Shown: positions 22,914 to 35,900 of the stretch, in pieces
Layout of the letters: every line of letters begins with the position of its first letter
Numbering within the stretch: the first letter of the stretch is position 1
NCBI GenBank assembly: GCA_947034885.2
Contig: OX344754.2
Span: 16,324,501-16,388,500, forward strand
DNA from: Thuidium tamariscinum
Lineage: Eukaryota > Streptophyta > Bryopsida > Hypnales > Thuidiaceae
DNA: 64,000 nucleotides
Direction: 5' to 3'
Notes under the pieces: generated by a model
What the model was told of the DNA's origin: nothing
The model's input: the letters and a program-made list of their open reading frames with translations, nothing else
Databases searched by the model: none
Translations under genes and position numbers: made by a program

Positions 22914-25618
22914 TTGCGAGTATGACATTTAAAAAAATATATACATTTAATTGTATGATATTGCACAAAATTCATGTAAAAATGTGGAGAAGAATTTATT
23001 GAACTTTCACCGTGTAGATTGCATAATAATTGTATTTAAAATGAAGAAAATTTATTTTTTGTACACATTATGTGCAAAGATTACTTGAGTTTGAGTCTTT
23101 TTAATCTATATTTTAGCACCTAGCATTTGGGACCTAAAATTTTTTTGATGTGAAGATTTGAATTGAAAGTATTTTTTTAAATTAAAAACCAGAAACTATA
23201 CTTTTCATTCTTTAAAAAATTGTTAAGTAGAAATCGGCTCAGGACTTAAGGAAAAACTAAATCATTAATAACTCTAAGATGGAATTGAAATATACTAATC
23301 CCACTTGTGAATTGTTCTATCAAGTATACTTAACTTAGCCGATTTTTTTCTTTAAATTGTAAAAATTAAGTTAAAAAAAAAATGTAGTATATTATTTTTT
23401 CTAGAAGTTTATATGATTGCCTTGAAGACAAAAATCTCTATAATTTTTAAATTGCAATTTCAAATGAAATGAATCAAAGGATTCAAAGCTTTCCATATAG
23501 GCAAAAACAAAAAAACTTAATCTATGAGCAAAAAACAAATTTTCTATTTCAAACTTCTTTTAGCTATCTAGTCTCCCCCATATTGATCTTACTATAGCAT
23601 AACTCTTTCTTGTGGGAACCAATTGAAATAATAATTGTACTATAAAATCTAATGCTTTTCTATCTTAAACAATTGAAAACATTACTTTAAAATTTTAGGT
23701 TACACAAGCCTATCTAAAATCTAGTTTGTCCCTTGTAGACTTTAGGAATGATCTAAAAAATTCAATCAAATACATCACATGTAACTACTTTGTGTTTCTT
23801 TAATTACCTTTCTAATCAAATAAAATCCTATAAAATTCTATTTGTTAAATATAAAAATTGAAAGTATGTAAAAATGAGTCATTAATCATTTAAATATAAA
23901 AAATGTTGTTCATACTATCTAGTGTGTTTTTTGATTCAATATAAGAGGAAAATAGAGTCTTTTTAAGATATACTAATTTCTTTTGGACTGAATTGTATTC
24001 TTTGGAACTTCAATAGAATAAACATATAATATTGATTTTCAAATATTGGTAGAATGAGCTTCATACCTTGAGGTTGATCTAATAATGGATGGATGTCAAA
24101 TTAGTATGTTTTCTTAAAACCTTTTCAAAATATATAAGGTATGTATAATAATTTTCAATAATTTGTAATGTTAAAAAATATTTCCTTCATTTATTGTTGG
24201 TCACTCTTTGTGATGTAGTATCAAATTTGAAATGATTGGAAACTATATTGTCTATTGACTTTAATAGGTGATTTATTTCCTTTAGCTTAATCCAACGTAT
24301 TTCCAATGGATTCTCTTAAAACCTCTAATCTAATTTTTCAAGACACCAATAGACTTTCCTATCATTACTAATCTAATTCCGCTTGTTTTCAACTTAAATT
24401 TTTTTGCTCATTAGTAGTTGATGTCAACCTTCAATGATTTTGTCAAATTTTAGTTTAAATTAAGAAAATAGGAAAACATTCAATCTTGTAGAAAATTATA
24501 TTACTTTCTATAAGAGATAATGTAACATTTGGTCACCTTTTAATTCTCAACCATTAGCTTATAGTGAGCATTTGAAGAGTCAATACTCCAATCTTACTTT
24601 AGTATATTTTTGGGTAGTTTAGAAAACAAAGTGGCACTTAATGTTGTTTGAGTGGCCATATTAAATCATATAAGTTTTCAAGACAAATATAATGAAATGA
24701 AACCATAATGAGATTTGAATTGACAAACTATTTATATATATTTTGGTCAACTCATTTTGAATAAGAAAAGACACTTTGTTGTTGGTCCAAGCTGACAAAT
24801 ATTTAGCTTTGCATTGTTGTCTCTAGAAGAGACTATTCACTTCTATTTGGATTTGAATATGAATCTATTTACCCCCATATGATTGCAATAATAATCTAGA
24901 AATATCCGTCAAGATAAATTGTGAAACCATAAATTAATGAGTCTTCTATTGTAAGAAGAAAGCACACTATGGAGTTCATTGGAATTATAAAATAGTAACT
25001 CTTTCAAATTCTTACATTCCCTCAAATTGTTGAAATGTTGACCTTTTATTGTTTTTACTACATTTGGATGTAATAGGGTGAAATTGGGCCCTCAAGTAAG
25101 AGTTACAATCTTGAATTTGTACATCTCAATTAGAGCATCAACAATGCTTCTATTGAAAATGACACCATAATGCACTATTGAGGTTAAAATGCCCCAAACC
25201 ATCCATGTATTCATTCCTCACAAGTAGACCTCTAAAGTACAATTAAACCATCTCAAACTTAAATTTGATTGGTACTAAGCTCTTGATTCTTTAGATTTCA
25301 TTTCTATAACCAAGCCATGTAATGGTTTCAATGGCCTTAGGAATTTTACTTTGAAAATTCATAGCAAGAACAGATCATATCCCAAAGTTATAATTTTTTG
25401 ACAAAAAATCACAATTTTTTATTACTATTACTACAATTTTTAATTTTTAATTTTAATTTTTCTAAACAAGGTGCCTCCAACTATACTAAATTGCTCATCT
25501 TAATGGCATCTTTGAGAATTTACCTTGTACTTGGGAGAATTAAAGTAGTATGCTCTAAAAGTGATTGTACTCTAAAATTGAACACAACACAATTTTACAT
25601 TTTACTTTCTCCAATACA
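22914..25618. other. AT-rich intergenic DNA, no gene seen
   Basis: About 2.7 kb of extremely AT-rich sequence without a convincing reading frame, RNA gene or paired inverted ends. The small frame at 25398-25622 is low-complexity at its start and unsupported. Confidence 0.4.
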
Positions 25619-26201
25619 TTAACCCTTTAAGGACCGTGGTTGATTTGGAGGGTGGACACAATTTCTTCACACAATTCTTGAAAAGTCCAATTTTGTAACC
25701 ATTCTATGGATGTAATTCTAAATCAAAGTGTATGAATTGGTTCTATAGGACAAATCCTTGAATCAAACAAAAAATGAAACCAATCCAATGGTTCACATCC
25801 TTGTAATTAATTTTCAAAGATTAATGTCTTGCAAATAGCCTTTGGTAGTGGTGCTAAATAGGATTTTCCACAATTGGGTATAACTTTCACTAAATGCTCC
25901 AAAAATTGATCCTAAACCTTCCAATTAGTTCTTTCACACATATTAGTAGTCATCTTTTACATTCATTATATATATTTTTGCAATATTTCACATATGAAGG
26001 CCTAGGCAATTCAAGTTCAAACAAACATAGCTAATGCATTTTTGCACGCATTTCCTTGAAAGTAGATTTGTTATGAGTGTACAAATACACTCTAATTGTG
26101 TTGTTCTCTAAGTTTTTTCAAATGAGATGTTCTATGATTAATAATAGACAAAAAGTGCAAAAATCAACCAAGAAGTGATCGACTGGTCCTTATAGGGTTA
26201 A
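25619..26201 (+). mobile_element. TTAA-flanked MITE, 583 bp, well-preserved ends
   Basis: The left end is TTAACCCTTTAAGGACC. The right end, read inward on the other strand, is TTAACCCTATAAGGACC; 16 of 17 positions agree. TTAA is present at both borders. The interior differs from the 930-bp elements, so it is a second sub-family with the same end signature. No coding capacity. Confidence 0.75.
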
Positions 26202-26600
26202 CAATGTACAATATACTTCAAGAGGTTGTAGCTTTAAGTAACCAATGCATCTTAACTTCAAATATTTGTAACTAATTCCACAAAGGTCCAAAACACATGA
26301 AACAACTTGGGTTTGATGGATACCAATTCCATTTTTCTTCCTATGAAAACTTAATGGAAATTGTTTCAAGGACTTTAGTTGCCCCTAAAAGACAATTGGC
26401 TCTTCAATGGTCATTTTAATTGTGGAACGATGGGCTAGTCTCCGTGGAAATCATGCTTTCTAAAACCATGCAAATTAATTACAAACCAAACTTGTCTAAT
26501 GTTCATGACCCCCCTTTTCTGCACAAAATTCCAAGGACGAACAATTGCACTTTTGTCCTACACATTGGGAAATAACCCCTCCACTATCTTAGTATTGTTG
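26202..26600. other. Diverged TA-family MITE fragment and spacer
   Basis: The stretch from about 26203 contains TTGTAACTAATTCCACAAAG and ACATGAAACAACTTGGGTTT, which align with the interior of the AGGTAG MITEs in reverse. Neither end is preserved. No gene is supported. Confidence 0.35.
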
Positions 26601-27066
26601 CAATATTGTTTTGGTGGTTTCACAGTCCAACCTTGAAATTATATTGTTGCAAAATAAAAGCAATAAGGTAGGTACACCCAAAATGGCACCTGACCATAAA
26701 GCACCATCTACAATGTGCATACATTTCCAAAATCATTCATGTACTGAGATTGTAGATGGCACTTTGAGAAACCGACTTTGACCATTAATAACTTTTGCAT
26801 ACGGTATCCAAATCCTTTGTTCTTTGGTGCGTTGGAAGTCTTGGAACATGCTTTCACTTGCCAACAAGCCTATATAAAAATCTGAACAACATGTTAACAC
26901 GAACTAGACACAATAAGAATAAGTGACTTTTTTAGATGTACCCACCTTACTACAACATATATGTTCCAATGGGAACACACTGCTTTTTTTGAAACAACAC
27001 TGCTGCATTTGTATTGCAATTGTATAATTTCAATATTGGACTGTGAAACCACCAAAACAATATTGC
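26601..27066. repeat. Inverted repeat arms flanking a TA-target MITE
   Basis: The left arm (26601-26650, containing TTTTGGTGGTTTCACAGTCC) and the right arm (27015-27066, containing GGACTGTGAAACCACCAAAA) are near-perfect reverse complements over about 50 bp. The MITE at 26664-26949 lies between them, close to the left arm. The arms may be subterminal parts of a larger, older element. Confidence 0.65.
26664..26949 (+). mobile_element. TA-target MITE with AGGTAGGTACA ends, 286 bp
   Basis: The ends TAAGGTAGGTACACCC and TGTACCCACCTTA are inverted, with TA at both borders. Inside there are paired segments such as GGCACC...GCACC. It shares the AGGT(A/G)G end motif with the other TA elements but has its own interior. 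No coding capacity. Confidence 0.65.
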
Positions 27067-27098
27067 TTCAATGGGGGTGGGGGTGTACTTTCCTGATG

Positions 27099-27225
27099 CA
27101 TGCAAGAATTCTCTGTCATCCATCAAACACTAATTGTCCGCCGCGTCTTTCTAGAGTCCTACATGCAAAAATTCTCTGTCATCCATTGGACACTGATTGC
27201 TTGCAGCGTCCTTCTAGGGTTAAGA
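27099..27225 (+). repeat. Two-copy tandem repeat, period about 64 bp
   Basis: ATGCAAGAATTCTCTGTC and ATGCAAAAATTCTCTGTC head two units with CATCCAT(C/T) and CGTC(T/C)TTCTAG(A/G)G following in each. The unit is GC-richer than its surroundings. It lies within an open stretch (26961-27314), but that frame has no recognisable domain. Confidence 0.6.
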
Positions 27226-27387
27226 GCAGACTTCGTAATAAGCTTTATACTGCCGTGTTTGCAGAGCGCTCCCCTCCTGCCGACCTCCACATTGAATGGA
27301 CCACTCAGGTCTAAAAGTCAGGGCAAGTTACTGACAACAGCCCACCCCCCACGATCTCAGGAAGGAGGAGTTGGTATAACTTTTGCC

Positions 27388-27680
27388 TAAAGTAGAACCA
27401 CCCATAACTGACCACTTAAGGTATTCTAGACATGATCTCATGTAGTGCAAGGTAAAGCAAATATTTTTGGAGGTGCAATGACAGAAATGATGGGGATAGC
27501 AAAAAATTTCATAATTTTATAGCATGAATTGAAATTGCTATGAATTTTGAAAGGCAAAAAGTGTCGGGACTTTTTTAATTAAGATGATTGAAGAATTTCT
27601 TCCCTTTTCATTATTTCCCATTTTCTTGCTCACTAGTTTGGGACATATCTTGTGAAGTGATTAGTCCCAACCTTGAAAAA
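27388..27680 (-). mobile_element. TA-family MITE fragment (related to 17446-17848)
   Basis: It starts TAAAGTAGAACCACCC and continues with CTAGACATGATCTCATGTAG and GATGGGGATAGCAAAAA, matching 17446-17848 read in reverse. The other end could not be placed. Confidence 0.5.
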
Positions 27681-28435
27681 GAAAAAACATGCATTCCAAG
27701 TTCTTTTTAGAAATATATTCTAGCCTTGCCAAATATGATAGTTATAGCAAAATACAAACACCATAGAGTGGACACAAATCATCATGACAAAGCAACATGA
27801 AAGTGCAACGACCAAGCTTTATAGGATCAATGCAACACATATATTGAGCAAAACAATAAGGGCTATGACAATAAAATGAGGAGTGGGACAAAGTGCAATA
27901 AACAGAGGAAGAATGGAAATGAAGGAAACAGAGTAGTGGAAGGCCTTATAAAGAATTTGGTGATTGCAAATTCAATTTTCTAGCTCCTTTGGCAATGAAC
28001 AGAATTTCTAATGGTAAAGGCTTGGCAACAAATACGCAACAATGAAAGTGCCTCAAGCAATAAAGAAAGTGGAGTTGGAGGAAAGTGGCGTATGCTTTTG
28101 AATTTGAAGTGCAAGGCCATGGAGATTCTTGGCAAACACAATGGCTAGGGCTTGTAGCTTTTTTGCAACCCCCTGAAAACCCTAGGTGGCTCTTTGGCAA
28201 TTTTTAAAAAAAAATTTTACTTTTTTTGTTCAAGGCTTTTTCGCCCTACTTTTCCAAATGGTGCTTTCTGGTCACACGGTGCCAAAATTAAAAAAAGCTG
28301 TTCCCCACCCACCGGATCCACATTTTCTTGCTTGGCAAGAGGCCCTCAACAACCATAGTGTCATTTCTAATCCACTAGGGTGCCCATCCGCTCTCAGCTG
28401 CTTGCAAAGGGACCCCTCGCAAGGGTTTCATGTAA
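27681..28435. other. Intergenic DNA, no gene seen
   Basis: Two overlapping open stretches on opposite strands (27946-28200 minus, 28186-28443 plus) are unsupported by any motif or splice partner. Composition rises in GC toward 28440, near the 3' end of the next gene. Confidence 0.35.
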
Positions 28436-28766
28436 TAAGGTAAGAGGTCCTACAATGGACCATCTAAGGGCTGAAACAGAATTTCTGGGAGGTAAAACTT
28501 CTAAAAATATTTTTCAGTAAATTTTCCTTGAAAGATAAGTAAAATTGACATCTTACCCAAGTCGTTTCATATTTTTCTGAACTTTTTTGAATTAGTTATC
28601 AAAATTTGAAGTTGGAAGGACATAGGGCTCTAAAATGGTGCCCTAGCTAAAATGTATAGTGTCAGTACACTGCTGAAGGCTATGAAAAAGCAACATGTAC
28701 AAAAACTGTACATTTCAGATAGGGCACCATTTTAGAACCCGCTCCATTTAAGAGCCTTCTACCTTA
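28436..28766 (+). mobile_element. TA-target MITE, AGGTAG family (intact copy)
   Basis: A 331-bp element with ends TAAGGTAAGAGGTCC and GAGCCTTCTACCTTA between TA dinucleotides. It is closely similar to 11344-11680 along its length. It lies about 1.1 kb beyond the stop codon of the minus-strand Agenet gene. Confidence 0.7.
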
Positions 28767-29907
28767 AGAATGTTACGAATGGTTGGAGTGACTCATGCAG
28801 GGCACGGAATCCAGAAGAGCTTTTATCGTCAGTTGAAGCTTGAATTTTCAGTGGCCAGGAGCTGCATCTTCCGGTTCAATGAGTGCATCGTGAATGGCGC
28901 CCCCACTCAGCAAATATTCAGATGAAACGGTTTTCCAAGCAGCTCACTGGTGATGCCCGTAGAGCATAGTTTAGCAAATGTTAGTGTAGGCTCGTGGTGT
29001 AAAACATTCTCAATTTTTAGGTTGTTCAGTCATTTGACCAAGCCCTGGCAGCCTGAAATGAAAGCAAGGGTACTCACACATCCAGATTCCCACGCCGTAA
29101 ACCTAAAAAATAATCTATCAACAATACGACAGCATTACATAGAAATTAAAACAGGAACTAAAACACCAGGCTAGCATCTTGATTTTGAGCATTTGTGGCA
29201 TATGAACACTTCATAAACCGAATTCAAATTGCATGATTAATATTGGCAATCCTGCTAAAAGCTTAATTACAACACCTAGTGGACATACATAGTAGGCATG
29301 ACAGTTTCCACCAGAATAGGTTATAAGAGTTTTGCCTCACAAACCAGTACTGTGCTCTACAGTATAGTCTTCTGAGGTACAAAAAACATACGACAAAACA
29401 TGTAAAATGATCCAGAAAATTCCTCAACCTAATATGAACACATCTGCCACAGTGAATTTGAGGTCATCGAAATCCACTTCCCCATTGTGGACTGCACTGT
29501 ACAGTTCACGTTAGAAAAACTGAGCGTTATCTTGCAGTCAGTCACCCCAGCCAACAAGGAATTTAACAAAAGTGTTCCGGACGCTGCAAGCAGACCTTTT
29601 GGGAAAATTAAAGAAAAAGTTTCCAACAAAGCATAGGTAATCATCAATCTACATTTCCTATCCCTTTCACAATCAAAGAGTGATCGGATCGGGAGAAATA
29701 CATCCACAGACTGAACATCAGCCAGAAGGTCAATGGATGATAGGTTCACCTCTTCAAGTATCCAGCGAAGTTGCTGGAGACACACTCAGGATGTAATTCC
29801 AAGCTGAGTATGGCACCTTGAGAGGTTACATAACTGGAGGCTGTCATAACAGCAAGCCGAATTTACCAGGTTCAGAACTATACATAAAGGAATGGAGTAC
29901 CCATTTG
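28767..29907 (-). other. 3' flank and probable 3' UTR of the Agenet-like gene
   Basis: The GC-richer composition of the gene continues here. On the minus strand an open frame of 118 codons (29429-29785) has no ATG-led match to a known family and follows the stop codon. A donor-like AACCTG|GTAAATTC on the minus strand near 29860 would allow a 3' UTR intron. The polyadenylation site was not located. Confidence 0.35.
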
Positions 29908-32900
29908 TCATGTGTATTTTTTTCTCCTGCGCCTCAGTTTCCCTTTTGTTAGGGGTGTTTTCCCTCGCACTGATGCTGTTGGTAAAGTGGCATCTGTAGT
30001 CGAGTCCATATGCTTGGAAGCTCCTGGTGAAAGCACATCTGTTTGATGCGCTTTATTGGAGCTGAGCATTCTTCGATTGGGGCTTAAGTTTTTCTTAGAC
30101 TTCTTCCACTTCGCCCGTGGCAATGGTACTTCACTTTCCTGCTGTTCTTTAACTGGTGACTTGCGAGTCTCTGGAATTGCTTCTTGTATCCTCGAACCCT
30201 CACCTCTCTCCTCCCCTTGCTCCTTGTTGGACTTGTCTTGTACATTCACTTCATCTGGCGTTACCGTCTTATTTGAGCCTCCGGCTCTATGTCGCTTCTG
30301 TGGCCTTTCATCCTGGCAAGACCAACAACCAACACTTCAAAAAAACAAGGCCAAAAACTATATATCGTGAAGAGTGATCAAAACTAATCGTGCAGACGAC
30401 TCGTCGAGTAAGCTTACAATTTTCGGTTGTATTAAACTTGGGGATCGCACAAATTGTTGGGCAAACGGAAAATATAAAAGTTGCGCACTTAACCCTTACA
30501 GGACCAAGCATCCACAAATATCCAATCCAAACTCTGAACTTGAAGATGACATTTCTCGCTATTAAGCCCAATTAAAAAAGTGCAGTGGTCAAAGCTAGAG
30601 CGCGCTTCACTTTTTCAGATCTTTAGATTCTAAGTATTGAGCATTTTATTTCTTTGGCCAGCTCTAGGCATCAAGGGCCAAACTACACAGCAGAGTATGT
30701 TCACCTATCAAATTTCCAAATTCAAAGATTAACGTTGTATGAAAGTAATATATCATATAGTTTCTCATTGTAACTTGTACTTGTCTGACAAATTTAGTAT
30801 TTACAAGATATTTTGTAATTAATTAGATATTTTGAAGGGATCGGTATAATAAGAAATTGAACATTTCAGGCATAATAAAAGCATCTAGTTTTAGGCATGA
30901 GAAATATTAAAAATACATGATAAATCTTGATGGCCGAATTGTGCATGAAAGCGTAGTTTGACTTTATGCGAAGGATCGAAACATTTGACGGTTAAGCGCT
31001 AAGAGTTACCTCCACCAGTGCGAGACTTTTCCATGGTATCCACTTGTTATCCTTCCACTGAAAAGAAGGTCTTAAATTAAACGTCTTTACAACCTGTGTA
31101 TCGTTTTCTTCTGCAGCCACAAGTTTTCAATAGTTGTTAATAGTAGAATCAATCATCGCTATTACTAAAATCATTAATACAGAAAACTTCCAAAGCCCAA
31201 CTGCAAAAAACTATGGTCCACGGGGATTAACACATACGAGATTTGCTCAAAGGGCAGTGAAATGATGCAGTTAGAGTAATATTCGGATATTCACAGAACA
31301 GTACATACTGTGCACTCACAGCTGGGAGCATGATAGAGTTCCATGTACAATCAATTTCTACTGATTGCCTGGTACCAACGTACAGTCTCTCACAGATTGA
31401 CATCCAGGTAATCACTTCAAGGATATAAGTTCAAACCTGGGAAATATACTGTAGCCTTCGTTGGATCTAGATCGTTTATTTCCGCTACAAGTCCTTCCCA
31501 CCACCTAAACTCAAAAGTGCCACATAATCAACATAGAGAGTATGCAGCGTACAAGATCACACAAAGAACTTTCGAGGTGACATTTTGTTCTGCCAACTCT
31601 TAATGAAATGCATAATTCTACAAACTAAAAGTAAGCAGTTCGATGCTGCTGCCCCCAGAGCTCTCAGCAAGCAACACGACCAAGCTTCTAAAGAATATTA
31701 GACCTCCATACTCATACTCACTCCAGCTATCACAAACATTGTGTTCCTATCTGCTCTTGTTTTCATCAGATTTCTCAACATCAACTAAACCACTACAAAA
31801 CCTAGCATGTAATAAATCAACGCTAACAGTATGCACAAAAAGAACAAAATTGAAGAAAAACTGCAGAAAACTTACGCATCTTGAATGAAAGCATCCACTT
31901 GGTCACCAATGTGCCAAGTTTGAGAACCTAGTGCTACACGCCGTCGTTTTCTTGAGCCTGCTTCACTGAATATGGTAAATGGGTGCACAGGCCGGGCATG
32001 TCTTCGTGGATGGTATGCATCGAACCCCTCCATAAGAGGAAACCACTCTCTTACGTTTGCTTTGCCTGGAATCAGTACACATTGTATAGCATCAACCAAC
32101 CTGTAACACAAGAAATAGACATTCTAAACCTTCACAAGATGATTATGAAGCAACTAATGTACTGGTTCACTACTAAACATACTCAAAGAATAGAGTTAGA
32201 CTAGAGAATGAGAATCTCTGCTATTTGGACAAGCACTCGGAGTAATGGACAATTTTCTATCTGTGAAAGAACCCGAGGGTAGGTGTGAAACTGGCTTTGT
32301 AACACGCTAACATTGGAATAAAAATTATACAATTGTCGCGATGTCTTAACAGAACCTAACTAAATTAGAAAGCAGCTGTCCACCTGAGAAACTGAAAGAA
32401 AATTGAGAACAGACCATCATCAGTAAGGAGATCGAGTAACTCCACAAACGCCTTATTCGCAATTACTCTCAGAACTGAGCCAGAGAACCAGCCTCCTCTC
32501 AGACCTACTTCGTCAATCATCACCTGCAAGCCAACAGAACAAAATCGGCACATGTTAGACCGTCAAGCAGCTTCATAGGCCTCGATATTGATACGATCAA
32601 ACACGGACCAACAAGAACAGAGATCTATAGCCCCAAGCTGTCGGTCTGAGTCTGAAACAGATTTCACGCACCTCTACAGCAGAACCTTCCTGTAAAGCGT
32701 TATCAGGTACTTCGAGTGTGTTCGCGACAGTTTCGGGATCTCTTACGTCCCGAGACGCTGTGTCCTTCCCAGACGTGCTTACAGTTGTAATCTGTAAATG
32801 CTTTCCACTACGAGTTCTTCCCCTTGCATTTCCATCTTGAAGATTCTTTCGACTTTTAGGCACTTCATCCTTTTTGTGCAGTTCATTCTCTGGATTTTGG

Positions 32901-35900
32901 GCCGGTGCTGTAGCAGGTATATCTTCCCCGGTAGTGCTCACAGCTCTACTTTCAATATGCTTTGCACCACGCTTTTTCCCTCGAACAACCTTACGACTCT
33001 TGAGTGCATCATCCTGTTTGAGCATTTCATTCTCAGGACTTTCGGCAGCTTCTCCAGCAGGTACATCTTCCCCGGTGGTGCTCACAGGTCTGTTTTCAAT
33101 ATGCTTTGCACCACGCTTCTTCCCTGGAGCCTTCTCTTGACTTGGGGATACGTCGTCTTGTTTATGCACTTCATTCTCAGGACTTTGGGCCGGTGATGTA
33201 GCAGGGACATCTTCCCCGGTAGCGCTCACAGGTCTATTTTCGGTATGCTTCGTACCACGCTTTTTCCCTCGAGCATTCTTTCGACTCGCGGATACATCGT
33301 CTTGTTTAAGCGTTTTATCCTCAGGACTATGGACCGATGCTGTAGCCGGTGCATCTTCCCCGGTAGTGCTCACAGGCCTATTGTCAACATGCCTTGCTCC
33401 ACGTTTCTTACCTCTTGGATTCCTATCTCGAACATTCTTTTGACTTTCCAAAACTTCCTCAGTCTCATGCGTTACATCATCTGAACCCTGGGCCGGTGCT
33501 ATGGCAGGTGGGTCTTCCCCCGGAATGCTCAAAGGTGCATTTTCCATGTGCTTTGCACCGTGTTTTATCCCTCCTGCATCCTCATGTTGAACATTCTCTA
33601 GACTTCCGGAAATGTCAACCTCCTCATGCATTACGTTCTCTGGACTTTGAGCTGGTAATGGAGGAGATGAAACTCGGACTATTATCTTAGCTCTTTTGGC
33701 TCGGCTAGAGACTCCCCGTGATCTTCCTCGGCCTCTTTTCATCTTTCTTGACCTTGGACTGATGCGTTTTTCCTGTTCAAATGGTTCAGCCACTTCATTC
33801 GTAAGAACCACTCCGTTTTCATTCGATGCTGCCACGTGGTTTTCAATTGCTGCAGCCACATCGTCTTCTACCGCTTCGTCATTATTCTTGATAACCTGTT
33901 CACGTACGTCATTCACTGCATCCAAATTATCATGATATGTGGTATCCTTTTCCTGCACGTTTTCCATTTTCTCCAGCCCGTCCTCTTCATGCACAACATC
34001 GAACTCATTGACGACATCCATCTCATTCAAAGCACCCACTTGATCTTCTCCATCAAGTCCATCCATTTCATCAGCTGCATCCATCTCATTCGCTTCATCC
34101 CCTTCATGCTCTACAACCGCATTCGCGGGTTTCCGTGACCAAAATTCATTCAAACCAGCAGTTTGTATCATTGGATCTGCTTTCGCTAGAACAGCTCCTG
34201 CTTGTGAAGCAGCTTCAGCTGCTTTTCCAGCAGCTTGTACAACAGATTCCAGCATTTCAGCTCTTTGTTGCGATGGAGTGACGTTCTCTCTGGAGTTGCT
34301 GAAAGGAGTTTGCTCCCAACCATCTACCTGCAATTGCTCGACGATCAGCTGGACCCACTTTCAAGAAGAAACAACAGAAGTTCAATCACCTGTTCAATCT
34401 CTCTAACCTCATGCAATACACACGTGGGTAAACGGGATGCTTTTCATCCTAATGCCAATCAGATATTACGCAACCTCAGAACTTAAATTTGTACCTGTCA
34501 CATCCAGAGGCAAAGTCTAGTTCACTTAGTTCTGCTTCTAAGACGAAGAAAATTGTGTGAAGTTTACGATACTCGCACAAACATCTAGTCAGCACCTACG
34601 TAAGGTACTTTATGAATTATGGATTCACTGATTCATTGCTTCCGACGTGCTTAGAAAAACTGAACATGTTCAAAAAGAACCTGCAGTGTCCTTGATCTCG
34701 ATGAACCAAACTGAGACGTTCTTGCATCACCAAGCTGGTAGCCGCTAGCTTGAATGAAGGCATCCATGGACACCTCTGCAATTGCCCGGGCAGCCTCAAC
34801 AGCAGCTTTCGCAACCGAAGAAGCAGCCGCAACAGTAGCGGCAACAGAGGCCAACCGGGCATCCCTTGCCAATCCTTCTTCTGAATGATCTTGGGAATGC
34901 AGCCGCGCCCACACCAGGTGGCTCTGAGCAAGGGCGGAGGTGGCAGTTGTAAGTGCATCCTGCGCACTGGCCTGTGCCAAATCAAGATGCTTATCATTAT
35001 CAAGAATAAGATTCTCAGTGGCCGGAGAATCTTCTGGCACAAATGAGTTTGATCTGGCGTGGTCATATGTTATCAACAGTTGCCCTGCGGGTGTAATCTC
35101 TGTCTCATGTGCTAAACTATTATCCCTAAAACCAGCTTCTTTCCCACTTGACGAGGGCTCTCCTGGAGTTGATAAAGTTCCTGAAGAATGTAACTCGTCT
35201 TTTATAGCATCCTTGATGCTCGGTAGATCTGCAGCCCCTGAAAATGGAGACATTCTAGCCTCCGCATCTTGAGAAGCGGATGATATCCTCGGCAAGTTCG
35301 ATTCTGTAGGAATGTCATCGATGCATGTATTCCCACATTGCACACCTTGAGAACCACGTGGAACATCTTCGAGTAGCACGGATTCGGCTCCTGCAAAGGT
35401 AATGGAACATTAATACCAGCATTGGATTCACGACACACTGAATGAAGGAAAAACGGAGAAAAATAAGTAAAGGTAAGGAGTTGAAAACGATTTCATTCCT
35501 CACTGGTTATATCTTCTTACTTTCTGTCCGAAAGCAAGAACAATGCTAACATTTTTCGAGGTATTGATCATGTAAGAACCTTACTGTAGCGTGCAGCTAC
35601 AAAGCTTTCTATTTACAAGTACAAAGCTTTTGACCGACGATGTTTCCGGGGAAAAAAAAGAAAAAAGAAGCGATTGTTCGAGACAGTTTAATAGAAGCTA
35701 AAATAAAAATCTACTGCACCATGCACTGCAGTATACTTGCACCAACAATAACCTAAAGTTCAAAGGAAAGTATCCCTGTGATCAATCTGCCTACGAGAGC
35801 AACTAAACGCTTCCCACCGAATTGGAAAGTTTGCAATGATAAATGGAAAACAACATATGCACGACTTGAATCACACCTATGGCCGATTCCAAGCAAGCGT

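Noticed and set aside
26961-27390. Two overlapping open frames with Cys/His residues
   Set aside because: Composition is driven by a two-copy tandem repeat; no spacing typical of a zinc finger and no splice partners. Possibly captured genic sequence but not a supported gene.
29429-29785. 118-codon minus-strand open frame downstream of the Agenet gene
   Set aside because: It lies after a good stop codon, lacks a recognisable domain and does not join in phase to an upstream exon; treated as 3' UTR.
33836-34138. Open frames on the plus strand across 32798-34138
   Set aside because: They are antisense shadows of the long repetitive exon of the Agenet-like gene; low stop frequency on the opposite strand follows from its codon composition.
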